The notes: generated from the sequence alone by a model not told the origin. A stretch of 64,000 bases of DNA from an uncultured Clostridia bacterium (GCA_947625125.1 CANQNF010000012.1:1-64000), one strand, 5' to 3'. Shown: positions 1-11,354, numbered from the stretch's first letter. Translations and numbers: made by a program.

Positions 1-1346
1 ACGAACGAGTCGTCGCGCATGAGCTTAAACGTTATGTCAAACTCCGTCTCGTCGCCGCTCGGAAGCGGCCTTAAGACATGCGCCGTCATCTCGTCGCCCG
101 GCGAAAGCTTAAGGATTATGCTGTAAACGTCGTCGGCGCTCCTGACCTTTTCGCCGTTCATTTCGGTGATGTAGTCGCCTATCCTCAGATCGGTGTTGTA
201 GATATCGCAGTCCTCCTCGATACCGGCGATGCAGAGCCCGGCCGGGGTGCCGTCTATCTCTGCGGCAGCGTCGCTGACCTCGTAAAAGCTTATGCCGACC
301 CTCGGCCTGCTTACGACTCCGCCGTGCTCTATGATATCCTCGACGATTCCCTTTGCGGCGGACGTCTCTATCGCGAAGCCGATGTTGTCGTACTCGAACG
401 CGTCAAGCTTTGAGGATGTTATGCCGATGACCTGGCCCCACATATTTATCAGCGCTCCGCCGGAGTTGCCTGGGTTTAGGGCCGCGTCAATCTGAACGCA
501 GGACATCGAAATGTTGGCCTCGTCGACCTTTATCATCCTGTCTATCCCCGAGACGATTCCCGTCGTCATGCTTCCCTCAAGACCTGCCGGAGAGCCTATG
601 GCGACGACCTGCTCGCCGACGGAGACCTTGTCGGAGTCGCCGAACTGCGCTGCCGGAAAACCCTTGCCGTCGATTTTTATGACTGCGATATCGCTTTTGA
701 CATCGCTGCCGACGACCTTTGCGGAGTATTCCTCGCCGTCCTTGAGCCTGACTTTAAGTGCCAAAGAAGCGTCCTCGATGACGTGGGAATTCGTTATTAT
801 ATATCCGTCGTCCGACATGATTATCCCGCTGCCCTGGCCGAAGCTTTTGAGCGCGTCGCCGTCGACATACGCTTCTATCGTGACGATAGACGGCGAGACT
901 GCCTCGTAAACGCCCTCGACGGTGTATCTGCCGTCGGGCTGATAAAACCTGTCCTCGAGCACGGGATATTCCGCAATCGGCAGGGTAAAGGCATGCTTTT
1001 CCGGTTCCTTGTCAAACAGCCTGTTGAGCCAGCCCTTGCCGAACACGACCCTTGAGGTCGCGCCGAAGATGATGACAAAAGCAAATAAGAAAAACAGGAA
1101 CGCCTTTAAAAAGGTGTGGTCGGCGCGCCGCCTTAAACGGCGTATCGGCTTCGGCATATAGTCCCACTGCTCGGCTTCGGCGCTGGCAAGCTCCTTGAGT
1201 TCCTTTACGGCGTCCCTCGGGTCGTCTTTAGGGGCAATGGCCGCCGGCCGATATATTTCCTCCGGGGGCGCTTCCTGCTCCAAAGCGGGAGAGTCCTCCG
1301 GGACGGCCTCGGGAGAAACGCCGTCGAATTCTCTTTCGTTTTCCAT
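1..1346 (-). CDS. HtrA/DegP-like membrane-anchored serine protease with PDZ domain (runs off window edge)
   Basis: Minus-strand translation from ATG at 1346 gives an acidic N-terminus, one TM segment (FLKAFLFFLFAFVIIFGATS), GQGSGIIMSDDGYIITNSHV, DIAVIKI and LNPGNSGGALIN motifs, and a PDZ-like C-terminus; no stop before base 1. Confidence 0.93.
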   Translation of the reverse strand, partial: MENEREFDGVSPEAVPEDSPALEQEAPPEEIYRPAAIAPKDDPRDAVKELKELASAEAEQWDYMPKPIRRLRRRADHTFLKAFLFFLFAFVIIFGATSRVVFGKGWLNRLFDKEPEKHAFTLPIAEYPVLEDRFYQPDGRYTVEGVYEAVSPSIVTIEAYVDGDALKSFGQGSGIIMSDDGYIITNSHVIEDASLALKVRLKDGEEYSAKVVGSDVKSDIAVIKIDGKGFPAAQFGDSDKVSVGEQVVAIGSPAGLEGSMTTGIVSGIDRMIKVDEANISMSCVQIDAALNPGNSGGALINMWGQVIGITSSKLDAFEYDNIGFAIETSAAKGIVEDIIEHGGVVSRPRVGISFYEVSDAAAEIDGTPAGLCIAGIEEDCDIYNTDLRIGDYITEMNGEKVRSADDVYSIILKLSPGDEMTAHVLRPLPSGDETEFDITFKLMRDDSF

Positions 1347-1370
1347 GTATAAACCGCCTTTCCGGGGGTA

Positions 1371-2396
1371 TTACTTCTTTTTCTTCTTTTTTGAGAACAG
1401 CGCCACAGCGACCGCCGCCGCAATAGAAGCCGATACAGCTGCCGCCGCTACTGAAATCAAATTCCAATTATTTGCACTGCTGCGGCTTCTTCTCACCGGC
1501 ACGGGTAACATTTTTGTTTCAGGCTTCTTTCCCGGGGTCATGGTTATCTTGGAAGCCCTGTCCTCGTTTTCGTTCGATGAGCCGTATAGCTCGGGATGCT
1601 TATAGGCGGGGGTGTCCTCCTCGGAGAAATACCTCTCGTCGTACTCGTAGTCAAATCCCTCCGGAAGCTCGCCGTCCTCCATGCTGTCGACCGCCTTTTC
1701 CATGCTGTCAAGCTTCTCACCGAGGCTTCTCAGCTCCTCGTGCAGGTGCGCCTCTATCTCGTCTATCGACTTCGGCTCGGGCAGGGTCTCGGCCTCGCTT
1801 TCTTCGGCGGGCTGCTCCTCAAAGCCGCTCCATTCGTCATAGCTCCCGTCCGGCTCCTCGTCCTTTTCGGAGGCTATCTCGTCCCACGGCTTCTCGGCCT
1901 GTTCGGCTGTCTCCTCGCCGTTGTCTAAGGCTATATCCTCCCAGACCCGCTCCTTGTCGGAGGCTATCTCCTCCCAGGCTTTCTCGGCCTGTTCGTCGGG
2001 TTCCTCGGGAGCCGAAAGCGTATCCTCCGAAGCCTCGGGTTCTTCTTTATTTTCTTCATCAGAAGCTTCCGGCGGGTTATCCAAGACCTCGGGCGCTTCT
2101 TCGGGAACGTCCTCCGCCGCCTTTTCGGCAAGGTCGGAAAGCTTCTCGCTCACTGCTTCTTCCTCGCTTGAAATCGGCGCGGATAAAGCCTCGCTGTACT
2201 GCTCCTTAAAATCGGGAGTCTCGTCCATAGGCTCTTCGACCGTGACGTCGGACAAATCTATAAGCGGTTCGTCGGCCGCAGGCTGCTCAATAACTATATC
2301 GTCCTCAGCGCTTTTTTCAAGCTCTCTGAGTCTCTTTCTCTCGGCTTCTTCCTGCTTTTTGGACAGCGGGAAATCCTCGTCAAAGAAATCAAACAT
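1371..2396 (-). CDS. Highly acidic protein with C-terminal TM segment and polylysine tail, unknown function
   Basis: Start likely MFDFFDEDFPLSKKQ (2396), overlapping the upstream regulator; Glu/Asp-rich body, C-terminal hydrophobic VAAAAVSASIAAAVAVALF followed by SKKKKKK. Confidence 0.8.
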   Translation of the reverse strand: MFDFFDEDFPLSKKQEEAERKRLRELEKSAEDDIVIEQPAADEPLIDLSDVTVEEPMDETPDFKEQYSEALSAPISSEEEAVSEKLSDLAEKAAEDVPEEAPEVLDNPPEASDEENKEEPEASEDTLSAPEEPDEQAEKAWEEIASDKERVWEDIALDNGEETAEQAEKPWDEIASEKDEEPDGSYDEWSGFEEQPAEESEAETLPEPKSIDEIEAHLHEELRSLGEKLDSMEKAVDSMEDGELPEGFDYEYDERYFSEEDTPAYKHPELYGSSNENEDRASKITMTPGKKPETKMLPVPVRRSRSSANNWNLISVAAAAVSASIAAAVAVALFSKKKKKK

Positions 2397-3108
2397 TCGT
2401 ATTCTCCTTTCCGGCATTCTCCGCCAGCTCAAATTTATATCCCACGCTCCAGACCGTTTCAAGAGACCACTGCTTTGAAACGCCGTCAAGCTTATCTCTT
2501 AAGCGCTTTATGTGGACGTCTATCGTCCGCGAGCCGCCGTAATACTCAAATCCCCATATCGAATCAAGAAGCTGGTCGCGGTTAAAGACGGTGTTAGGAT
2601 GGGAGGCAAGATGAAACAGAAGCTCCAACTCTTTAGGAGGCGTGTCGAGGACCCTGCCGTTGACCCGCAGTTCATACTTCGACATATCTATGTCGAGCCG
2701 GTCGTAGTGCACTTCCTTGAGTTCGCCCTCGTCGTTTGAGGGGCCGGTCCTGCGGCAGACCGCCTTTATCCTTGCGATGACCTCTTTGCCGTCAAAGGGC
2801 TTCACGATGTAGTCGTCGGCGCCGAGCTCAAGCCCCAATACCCTGTCGAAGACCTCGGTCTTTGAGGTGACGAAAATAAGCGGGGTCTGGGATTTTTTTC
2901 TTATCTCCCGGCATACCTGCCAGCCGTCGGTGCGCTGTAAAACGGCCTCAAGAAGCACTATATCCGGCTTGAGCTGGAAAAATTTCGCAAGACCCTCTTC
3001 ACCGTCCTGCGCAGCCGTCACCGAACAGCCCTCCTTTTCGAGGCAGAGCCGCAAAAGCTCCACCGAAGCCGGGTCGGAGTCGATAATAAGAACCTTGTAG
3101 GCCTGCAT
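2389..3108 (-). CDS. OmpR/PhoB-family response regulator
   Basis: N-terminal receiver (IDSDPASVELL, KPDIVLLEAV, FVTSK, GADDYIVKPF) and winged-helix C-terminus (RTIDVHIKRLRDKL). Confidence 0.95.
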   Translation of the reverse strand: MQAYKVLIIDSDPASVELLRLCLEKEGCSVTAAQDGEEGLAKFFQLKPDIVLLEAVLQRTDGWQVCREIRKKSQTPLIFVTSKTEVFDRVLGLELGADDYIVKPFDGKEVIARIKAVCRRTGPSNDEGELKEVHYDRLDIDMSKYELRVNGRVLDTPPKELELLFHLASHPNTVFNRDQLLDSIWGFEYYGGSRTIDVHIKRLRDKLDGVSKQWSLETVWSVGYKFELAENAGKENTNV

Positions 3109-3351
3109 ACAAAACCCTCCTTCTTTAAATATCGTAATTCATCTTATATTATATAATAAACCGAGGAATAATGCAAGGGTTTTCGTTAAATTTTGTTGCA
3201 GAATCTTTAAGAAAGTGTTAAATAAGGTCAGACAATTCATTTTTTGGTAACATCTTTCGGCGGATTTTATAAATTTGAGCCAAAATTATCCGCAATTATG
3301 TACTAAGTCAACGAAAAATCGCAAATTTTAAATTGTACGACATTAACCGCT

Positions 3352-3378
3352 TGATTTTTTAGAAAACTATGATAAAAT
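3352..3378 (+). promoter_or_regulatory. Candidate sigma-A promoter of groESL (TTGATT ... TAAAAT)
   Basis: TTGATT at about 3352 and TAAAAT at about 3373, immediately upstream of the CIRCE element. Confidence 0.55.
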
Positions 3379-3382
3379 AGTA

Positions 3383-3409
3383 TTAGCACTCTAAGCAGGA
3401 GATTGCTAA
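3383..3409 (+). promoter_or_regulatory. CIRCE operator (HrcA binding site)
   Basis: TTAGCACTC-N9-GATTGCTAA, one mismatch from consensus TTAGCACTC-N9-GAGTGCTAA, directly upstream of groES. Confidence 0.93.
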
Positions 3410-3478
3410 TTATTGGCCGGAAACGCAGAGAGCAGCCGGCATGCAAAAAATGTAAAATAATTTTTTAGGAGGATCTTT

Positions 3479-3766
3479 ATGAAATTAAAACCAATTTTTG
3501 ACCGTGTTATCGTTAAGATGGTCGAGGCCGAGGAGACCACCAAGTCGGGCATCATCCTTACCGGCTCCGCCAAGGAAAAGCCGCAGCTCGCCGAGGTCAT
3601 CGCTGTCGGCGACGGCAATTCTCACGACGGCAAGGAGCCAGTCGCCATGAAAGTCAAGGTCGGCGACAAGGTGCTTCTTTCCAAGTATTCCGGCACCGAG
3701 GTCAAGATAGACGGCGAGGAGCTTATCATCGTCAACATGGGCGATATTTTAGCGGTCGCCGAGTAA
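3479..3766 (+). CDS. groES: Co-chaperonin GroES
   Basis: MKLKPIFDRVIVKMVEAEETTKSGIILTGSAKEKPQ...VGDKVLLSKYSGTEVKIDGEELIIVNMGDILAV. Confidence 0.98.
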   Translation: MKLKPIFDRVIVKMVEAEETTKSGIILTGSAKEKPQLAEVIAVGDGNSHDGKEPVAMKVKVGDKVLLSKYSGTEVKIDGEELIIVNMGDILAVAE

Positions 3767-3802
3767 ATCCGTAAAACTTAACACATTATAAAAGGAGAAT
3801 GA

Positions 3803-5440
<1,638 letters not shown>

Positions 5441-5448
5441 AAGAATAC

Positions 5449-5477
5449 AGAAAAGGAGCCGAGGAGGCTCCTTTTTT
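5449..5477 (+). terminator. Rho-independent terminator after groEL
   Basis: AAAGGAGCC-gag-GAGGCTCCTTTTTT. Confidence 0.85.
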
Positions 5478-5527
5478 GATGATAGATGATTAGATGAACA
5501 GGGGATAGAAACGCTTTGACATACAGC

Positions 5528-5663
5528 CGAGCCCCCTCTCCTCCCGCCGGGGGGCGAAGCCCCCGGGGTCCGGCTTCGCCGGACCCGAAACGGCGCGAAG
5601 CGCCGTTTCCGTCGGCCGCAGGCCGACGGGGCTTCGCCAGGAGGCGGGAGAAGTAGGGGGCGG
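5528..5663. repeat. GC-rich hairpin-array element A (family 1)
   Basis: Successive hairpins GGGGGC-GAA-GCCCCC, GGTCCGGC-TTC-GCCGGACC, AAACGGCGC-GAA-GCGCCGTTT, GTCGGCC-GCA-GGCCGAC inside an outer inverted repeat (CCCCCT...CCCGCC / GGCGGG...AGGGGG). Confidence 0.85.
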
Positions 5664-5687
5664 CGGTCAAGCGCGCATTTACGCAGT

Positions 5688-6068
5688 CTATCCCCGGTAG
5701 GCCTGCTCGATGTTCGTGCCGCTCAGATAGACCGGGTCGCCGGGCTTGAATTTTTCGTGAAGCTGAATTTTTTCGCTGACCGGGACGGCGTTCTCGCCGC
5801 CGTTTTTGTCGGTGACGATGACGTCGTAGCCGTCCGGGGTCTGATTGACCGCCTTGACGGTATACCCGAATTCTTCAAGCTGCTTATTTATCTTCGCGTC
5901 CTTGGCCGCGCCGATACCGAGGCCGAGGCACAGCCCCAAACTTATGCCCATGCTCGTCCCGAGAGCGACGTTGTCAAACAGCATGCCGTATACCGAAATC
6001 CCTAAAGTGAGCCCGAACAGCATCCCGAGCGGCATAAACATAGTTGCATATTTATTCGTCTTTTTCAT
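5688..6068 (-). CDS. Small membrane protein of unknown function
   Basis: Likely start MKKTNKYATMFMPLG (6068), two hydrophobic segments; overlaps the upstream small ORF. Confidence 0.75.
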   Translation of the reverse strand: MKKTNKYATMFMPLGMLFGLTLGISVYGMLFDNVALGTSMGISLGLCLGLGIGAAKDAKINKQLEEFGYTVKAVNQTPDGYDVIVTDKNGGENAVPVSEKIQLHEKFKPGDPVYLSGTNIEQAYRG

Positions 6069-6231
6069 TATTTTCCTCCTCAACATAGCTTTTCCTGCGC
6101 TTTTTGACGGCTTCCGTGAGAATATACTCCACAAGACCGTTCATCGACCGAAGCTCCTCGGCGCTCCAGCGCATAAGCTCGTCGTAGAGCTTCGGATTCA
6201 CCCTGAGCCGCAGGTCTTTTTTATTGGTCAT
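6052..6231 (-). CDS. Arc/ribbon-helix-helix-type DNA-binding protein (59 aa)
   Basis: Not in the supplied ORF track. Manual minus-strand translation: [62 protein letters not shown] overlaps the TGA of the SPFH gene (ATGA). Confidence 0.82.
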   Translation of the reverse strand: MTNKKDLRLRVNPKLYDELMRWSAEELRSMNGLVEYILTEAVKKRRKSYVEEENNEKDE

Positions 6232-7298
6232 GAGTAGAGAGTGCCGGAGTTGACGACCGGCTGTGCGTCATGGTTGCCGCAGAGAACGACTAAGAGGTTG
6301 GAGACCATAGCCGCCTTTCTCTCGTCGTCAAGCTCTACCATGCCGCCTTTCTGGAGCCTGTCAAGGGCCATCTCGACCATCCCGACCGCGCCGTCGACTA
6401 TCATCTTTCTTGCGTCGATTATAGCGCTCGCCTGCTGGCGCTGGAGCATTACAGCGGCGATCTCGGGAGCGTATGCCAAATAAGTGATCCTCGCTTCAAC
6501 TATTTCAAGGCCTGCCTCGTTGACTTTCTGCTGGATTTCCCGGCGAATCCTCTCTGCCACGACCTCGGACGAACCTCTGAGCGAACCCTCGTCGGCCACG
6601 CCGTCGCCGGTGGTGTCGACATTCTGAGCAACGTCGTAGGGGTAGACCCGAACGATATTTCTCAGGGCCGTGTCGCACTGCAATGAAAGATATTCCTTAT
6701 AATTGTCGACATTAAAGACGGCCTTGGCGGTGTCGACGACTTTCCACATTACCGCAATGCCTATTTCAACGGGGTTTCCGAGACAGTCGTTGATTTTCTG
6801 GCGGGAATTGTTCAGGGTCATTATTTTAAGGGATATTTTGTTATTAGTCACAGCTCCCGGCGCGGCTGCGATTTCGCCGTTTGCCCCAAAAATTACGGCA
6901 GGTGATGATTTGCCGCCGCCGTTGACGTCGCCGGACTGATTGAGCTTTGTTTTGGCGGCGGGGTTAAAGCTTGAGCAGAACGGGTTGACCCAGTAAAAGC
7001 CGTCGTTTTTGAGCGTGCCGTAATATTTGCCGAACAGTGTCAGGACGAGCGCCTCCTGGGGCTTTATGACGTGCAGGCCGCACAGGGGTATCCAGCCGAA
7101 GAATAGGCCGATAGCGCCGACCGCGAGCATAATTCCGCCTATGACGGGCGCGGTTTCCGAGTCGAGGATGACGATACCCGCGATGAACAGGACGATCGCC
7201 GCGACGATCAAAAGCAGGTCGAGAAACAGGACCTTAAAGCCGTTCGGCTTGACGGATAAAACTTTTTCTTGCATTTTTGTTACCTCACTTTTTGTCAA
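6228..7298 (-). CDS. SPFH/band-7 domain membrane protein
   Basis: N-terminal TM pair, [51 protein letters not shown]...[34 protein letters not shown]; start possibly [12 protein letters not shown] (7274). Confidence 0.92.
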   Translation of the reverse strand: MTKSEVTKMQEKVLSVKPNGFKVLFLDLLLIVAAIVLFIAGIVILDSETAPVIGGIMLAVGAIGLFFGWIPLCGLHVIKPQEALVLTLFGKYYGTLKNDGFYWVNPFCSSFNPAAKTKLNQSGDVNGGGKSSPAVIFGANGEIAAAPGAVTNNKISLKIMTLNNSRQKINDCLGNPVEIGIAVMWKVVDTAKAVFNVDNYKEYLSLQCDTALRNIVRVYPYDVAQNVDTTGDGVADEGSLRGSSEVVAERIRREIQQKVNEAGLEIVEARITYLAYAPEIAAVMLQRQQASAIIDARKMIVDGAVGMVEMALDRLQKGGMVELDDERKAAMVSNLLVVLCGNHDAQPVVNSGTLYS

Positions 7299-7321
7299 TT
7301 ATATATTATTTTCCGCAAAGG

Positions 7322-7351
7322 TGGTACCACCTTGGTACCACTGTGGTAACA
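7322..7351. promoter_or_regulatory. Three TGGTACCA-type boxes at 11-bp spacing (candidate operator)
   Basis: TGGTACCA at 7322, TGGTACCA at 7333, TGGTAACA at 7344; upstream of the SPFH/RHH operon. Confidence 0.65.
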
Positions 7352-7440
7352 TCATAGCACAAATAAATCGATTTGTCAAGGGGCGGGGGGAATTTTTGAG
7401 GAGGGATGGTCAGCTTGGTTCGGCATTGGTCGATTAAAGA

Positions 7441-7480
7441 AAAATCCCCCACCGAATCCTTGCGGATTCGGTGGGGATTT
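7441..7480. terminator. Terminator hairpin downstream of ABC genes (minus strand)
   Basis: CCCCACCGAATCC-ttgc-GGATTCGGTGGGG with a T-run on the minus strand (gggggattttt). Confidence 0.8.
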
Positions 7481-7511
7481 CAGCAAGTTTCGGACAGGAG
7501 CAAACTCCCCA

Positions 7512-9401
7512 TCAGGAGATTTCTTCCTCCCCCTCATAATACCTCGCCTGGGCGTCCCAAAGCTGCTTATATCTTCCGCCCGCGTCTATGAGCTCGTCGT
7601 GCGTGCCCCGCTCGATTATCCCGCCGTCCTCAAAAACCAGTATCTCCCTGCAAAAACGGCAGCTCGAAAGCCTGTGGCTTATATAAATCGCCGTGCGGTC
7701 GCCGACTATTTCATCGAAATTCTTATATATTTCGGCCTCGGCAAGCGGGTCGAGGCTCGCGGTCGGCTCATCCAAAACTATAAACGGCGAATCTTTATAC
7801 AGGGCGCGTGCGATCGCTATCTTCTGCTTCTCGCCGCCCGATACCACAATGCCGTCCTCGTCAAAATCCTTGCCGAGCCAGGTTTCCAAGCCGTCCGGCA
7901 GCTCTTTTAACCGCTCTCCGAAGCCTGCGTCCTCAAGGCATTTAACCGCCCTTTTTTCATTCACGTCGCAGGAGCCCGCAACGTTCTGCCCGAGCTTATG
8001 CGACATCAGCCAATAGTCCTGAAAAACGACCGAGAAAATCGCTATGTATTCGTCGTAGCGGTATTTTTTTATGTTCACGCCATTGAGAAGTATCTCCCCC
8101 TCCTGCGGGTCGTAGAGGCGGCATAAAAGCTTTATGAACGTCGATTTGCCCGAGCCGTTCTCGCCCACCACGGCAAGCTTCGTCCCGACCTCGAATGACG
8201 CAAAAACATGCCGAAGCGCCCATCTTTCGGAGTTCGGGTATTTAAAACTCACGTCTTTAAATTCGACATTGTATTTTCTGTCGCGGCGTTTTTCGGTCGT
8301 AAGGGTTCCCTGATACATCTTGTTAGGAATATCCAAAAATTCAAATATATCCTTTAAAAACTTCGAGTTTACGCGCAAATTGTTTAACAGGGTCATCGTC
8401 CATGTGAACCCGGTGATGAAGTTTGTGACGGCGCCGACATACTGAGTTACCTCGCCGAGTCCGAACGCCCCGCCGAGCGCTTTCAGGCATACAAAGAGAT
8501 AAATTATGCTCATCAGCGCCTTTTCGCCAAAGACTGCGGCAATCTTCATCAGCCCGCCGACGCCCTTGTTGTGCTTGTCAAAAATGCCTCCCGGAAACCA
8601 CGGAGTCTCGCCCTTTACCCAGCAGTAATGCTTTAAAAATCCCTCGCTTTGGTTATACATTCTGTAATCGACCATCGATTCGGGGTCTCTTCGCATAAAA
8701 TTGAAATGCCCAAATAGCCTGTTTCCGAACCTCGCTTTGTCCGCCAAAGCCGCCGACATCTCCATGCTTTTGCCGTTTAAAAATGGGGATATAGAAGCGC
8801 AGAAAATCATCAGCGCCAAAAAGCCCAGGACTGCAAAGGGGCTGTTGAGAAATGCATAGGGGCTTTCATCGGGGACTTTGTTTATTATCAGTCCCGCCGC
8901 CATCGCAAACGCTCCGATAACGCTGAACAGGTTAGACACAAGCCCCTCAAAATTCCACTGTATCCGCGAAAAACCCCAGCCCGACCAGTTTCTGTTCTGA
9001 TCTATCTGATCTCTTAGATCCCGAACGCGCTGGTCCTCGACGTCGCTGTAGTCCATCGACATGAACTTTTCGTCCTCGATTCGTTCCAGGTTGTTCCAGA
9101 AGTTTGTCGCCTTGACCTCGTAGGCATGATACATAACGCCGTTAATTATGGCGAAAACCGCCGTCGAGATTATCTGAAACGCAGCCCAGAACAAAAGCGT
9201 TTCGGGCCGCCTCTCCCCGGCAAGCTCGCCTATAAGCCTTGCGGTCACAAAAAGCGAGGCGTAGGAAAATACGGTATTTAAAAGCGCTTTTATTGTGACG
9301 TACGGAAACATCAGCCTGTTTTTTGAATTTAAGAGCTTAATCGCCCTGACATTTATCTTAAACGCCTCTTTCCAAGGCATTTTATCCGATTTATTAGCCA
9401 T
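7512..9401 (-). CDS. ABC exporter half-transporter (permease-ATPase), locus 1
   Basis: Start MANKSDKMPWKEAFK (9401); VGENGSGKSTFIKL, VVSGGEKQKIAIARALYKDSPFIVLDEPTASLDP. Confidence 0.93.
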   Translation of the reverse strand: MANKSDKMPWKEAFKINVRAIKLLNSKNRLMFPYVTIKALLNTVFSYASLFVTARLIGELAGERRPETLLFWAAFQIISTAVFAIINGVMYHAYEVKATNFWNNLERIEDEKFMSMDYSDVEDQRVRDLRDQIDQNRNWSGWGFSRIQWNFEGLVSNLFSVIGAFAMAAGLIINKVPDESPYAFLNSPFAVLGFLALMIFCASISPFLNGKSMEMSAALADKARFGNRLFGHFNFMRRDPESMVDYRMYNQSEGFLKHYCWVKGETPWFPGGIFDKHNKGVGGLMKIAAVFGEKALMSIIYLFVCLKALGGAFGLGEVTQYVGAVTNFITGFTWTMTLLNNLRVNSKFLKDIFEFLDIPNKMYQGTLTTEKRRDRKYNVEFKDVSFKYPNSERWALRHVFASFEVGTKLAVVGENGSGKSTFIKLLCRLYDPQEGEILLNGVNIKKYRYDEYIAIFSVVFQDYWLMSHKLGQNVAGSCDVNEKRAVKCLEDAGFGERLKELPDGLETWLGKDFDEDGIVVSGGEKQKIAIARALYKDSPFIVLDEPTASLDPLAEAEIYKNFDEIVGDRTAIYISHRLSSCRFCREILVFEDGGIIERGTHDELIDAGGRYKQLWDAQARYYEGEEEIS

Positions 9402-9402
9402 T

Positions 9403-11256
9403 TCAAACCGCCTCCTCTTTAGTAAAATCCTCTTGATAATAGCGCGCCTGCACCTGAAACAGCTTTGCATATTCCCCGCCAAGCTTTAAAAGACTCTCGT
9501 GAGTGCCCTCCTCGGCGATTTTTCCGTCCTTAAGATATAAGATCCTGTCGCAGAACTGCGTAGAAGCAAGCCTGTGGGAGATAAAGAGCGAGGTTTTACC
9601 GTCCGCCATCGAGTTGTATTTTTCATACATATCCCGCTCCGCCAGAGGGTCTAAAGCGGCCGTCGGCTCGTCCAAAACAAGGATTTTTCCGTTTTTATAG
9701 AGCGCCCTTGCAAGCATGAGCCTTTGGGTCTGCCCGCCCGATAATACCACGCCGTCAAGATAAACTTCTCTTCCGAGGTGGGTATTTATCCCATCCGGCA
9801 GGTCGGAAACAGCCTTTGTCAGCCCGGCCTTTTCAATGCAGTCGCGAACTCGCGGCAGGTCGATATTTGTCGCCGACTGCGCGACGGTCTCGGCGACGGT
9901 GATGTCAAACATATTAAAATGCTGAAAAACCGCCGAAAAGAGCTTGTAATACTCGGCGCGGTTGAAGTTTTTAATATCGACGCCGTTAAGTAAAACTCTG
10001 CCCCCGTCGGGGTCCAAAAGCCCGGTGATGAGTTTTATCAGCGTGGTCTTGCCCGCTCCGTTGAGACCGACTATCGCTATCTTTTCGCCCGGCTTTACGG
10101 TCAGAATCATGCCGTCGATAATTTTTTTGTCCGATTCGGGATAGGCGTAGCTTACGTTTTCAAGCTTTATTTCATATGTATAGCCCTCGGGAATCTTCTC
10201 GCCGCCGCCGAAGTTAAACGGCTCGGGATAGTTTAAGAATTCAAGTATGCAGGAAAAATCGAGGCACTTGTTCTTTAGATCCAAAAAGTCGTTTAAGATC
10301 CCGCTGAAGCGCCCGTTAAAGGAGTTCACCGCCGAGAAATAAAGCATGAATTCCGCCGCGGTCATACCGTTTTCGAGGCACATTTTTAAGAGTATGAAGA
10401 TGACCGCGCCGCTCCGAAGAAATTCTATTATCATGCTCGAAAACGTGCCGATAAGATAGAATTTGTGCTCTTTTTTAGAATACGCTTCCTTTGCGGCAAG
10501 CGCCTTGTCGGTGAGGCGGTTTATCCAGCTCGCGAGCCCGAAAAGCCGGATATCCTTAGCAACGGAAAGTTGGCTCGGCAGGCCCTGCAAATACCACGCC
10601 TGCCGGTCGATGTGGGACAGCTCCTCGCGGTGGCGGTAGTTATACTTATAAACATAGCCCGAGATCAGAAAGTCGGCTAAGCTTAAAACGACCGTCACCG
10701 CAAACACGACAGGATGGATGTAGGTCAGCATCGCCGTGAAGAAGATGAACATGACTATGTTCACGCCGAGGTTCTGAAGCGTGTTCCATATTCCCTCGGT
10801 GGGGGCGGCGTTTGAGTAACCGGCATTGGTTGCACGCTCGGCCGCCCGCAAAAATTTGTTGTCGTAGCAGTGGCAGTAGGATGTCGCGACGGTCTTGTCC
10901 GAGACCTCCTGTACGATCTTTGTGCGCAGCTGTACCTGATAAGCCATCTTGAAACCCTCAGCGCCGATGCCGTTTCCGATATAGTTTACAAGCGCGTCGG
11001 AGATAAAGCAGCCGCCGATGAAGAATGCCGCCGTCAGAATCAGCTCTTGGGCGGTGCTGTGGTTTTCAAGCTTTGAGAGTATCATCGGGGACATATAAAA
11101 CCCGAAGACCGCGCTTGAGATGTTGAATATGATTTGGAAAAACAGCAGTACAATGGTTTCGGGACGGTATTTTTTTGCCCGCGAGAAGAACCAGCCGAGG
11201 CATTTGAGCATGCCGTACTGCGGCTTTTCGTCCTTTTTCTTATCCTTTTTTGACAT
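9403..11256 (-). CDS. ABC exporter half-transporter (permease-ATPase), locus 1
   Basis: MSKKDKKKDEKPQYGMLKCLGWFF; VGLNGAGKTTLIKL, VVLSGGQTQRLMLARALYKNGKILVLDEPTAALDP. Confidence 0.93.
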   Translation of the reverse strand: MSKKDKKKDEKPQYGMLKCLGWFFSRAKKYRPETIVLLFFQIIFNISSAVFGFYMSPMILSKLENHSTAQELILTAAFFIGGCFISDALVNYIGNGIGAEGFKMAYQVQLRTKIVQEVSDKTVATSYCHCYDNKFLRAAERATNAGYSNAAPTEGIWNTLQNLGVNIVMFIFFTAMLTYIHPVVFAVTVVLSLADFLISGYVYKYNYRHREELSHIDRQAWYLQGLPSQLSVAKDIRLFGLASWINRLTDKALAAKEAYSKKEHKFYLIGTFSSMIIEFLRSGAVIFILLKMCLENGMTAAEFMLYFSAVNSFNGRFSGILNDFLDLKNKCLDFSCILEFLNYPEPFNFGGGEKIPEGYTYEIKLENVSYAYPESDKKIIDGMILTVKPGEKIAIVGLNGAGKTTLIKLITGLLDPDGGRVLLNGVDIKNFNRAEYYKLFSAVFQHFNMFDITVAETVAQSATNIDLPRVRDCIEKAGLTKAVSDLPDGINTHLGREVYLDGVVLSGGQTQRLMLARALYKNGKILVLDEPTAALDPLAERDMYEKYNSMADGKTSLFISHRLASTQFCDRILYLKDGKIAEEGTHESLLKLGGEYAKLFQVQARYYQEDFTKEEAV

Positions 11257-11318
11257 TATATCACTCCCTTTTTAGGATGATCATATCATAACACAAAAGT
11301 CCCCGAGGATTATATTTC

Positions 11319-11354
11319 GGGGACGAATTGCAAGCTGTAGGGGACGAAATGCAA
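11319..11354 (-). promoter_or_regulatory. Paired direct repeats (21-bp period), candidate LytTR regulator site, locus 1
   Basis: Plus-strand GGGGACGAATTGCAA (11319) and GGGGACGAAATGCAA (11340); on the minus strand a TATGAT lies 28 nt downstream of the second unit. Confidence 0.6.

Noticed and set aside
1472-2209. 245-aa plus-strand ORF opposite the acidic protein
   Set aside because: Arg/Pro/Ser-rich shadow of an acidic protein; the minus-strand gene has operon context and overlaps.
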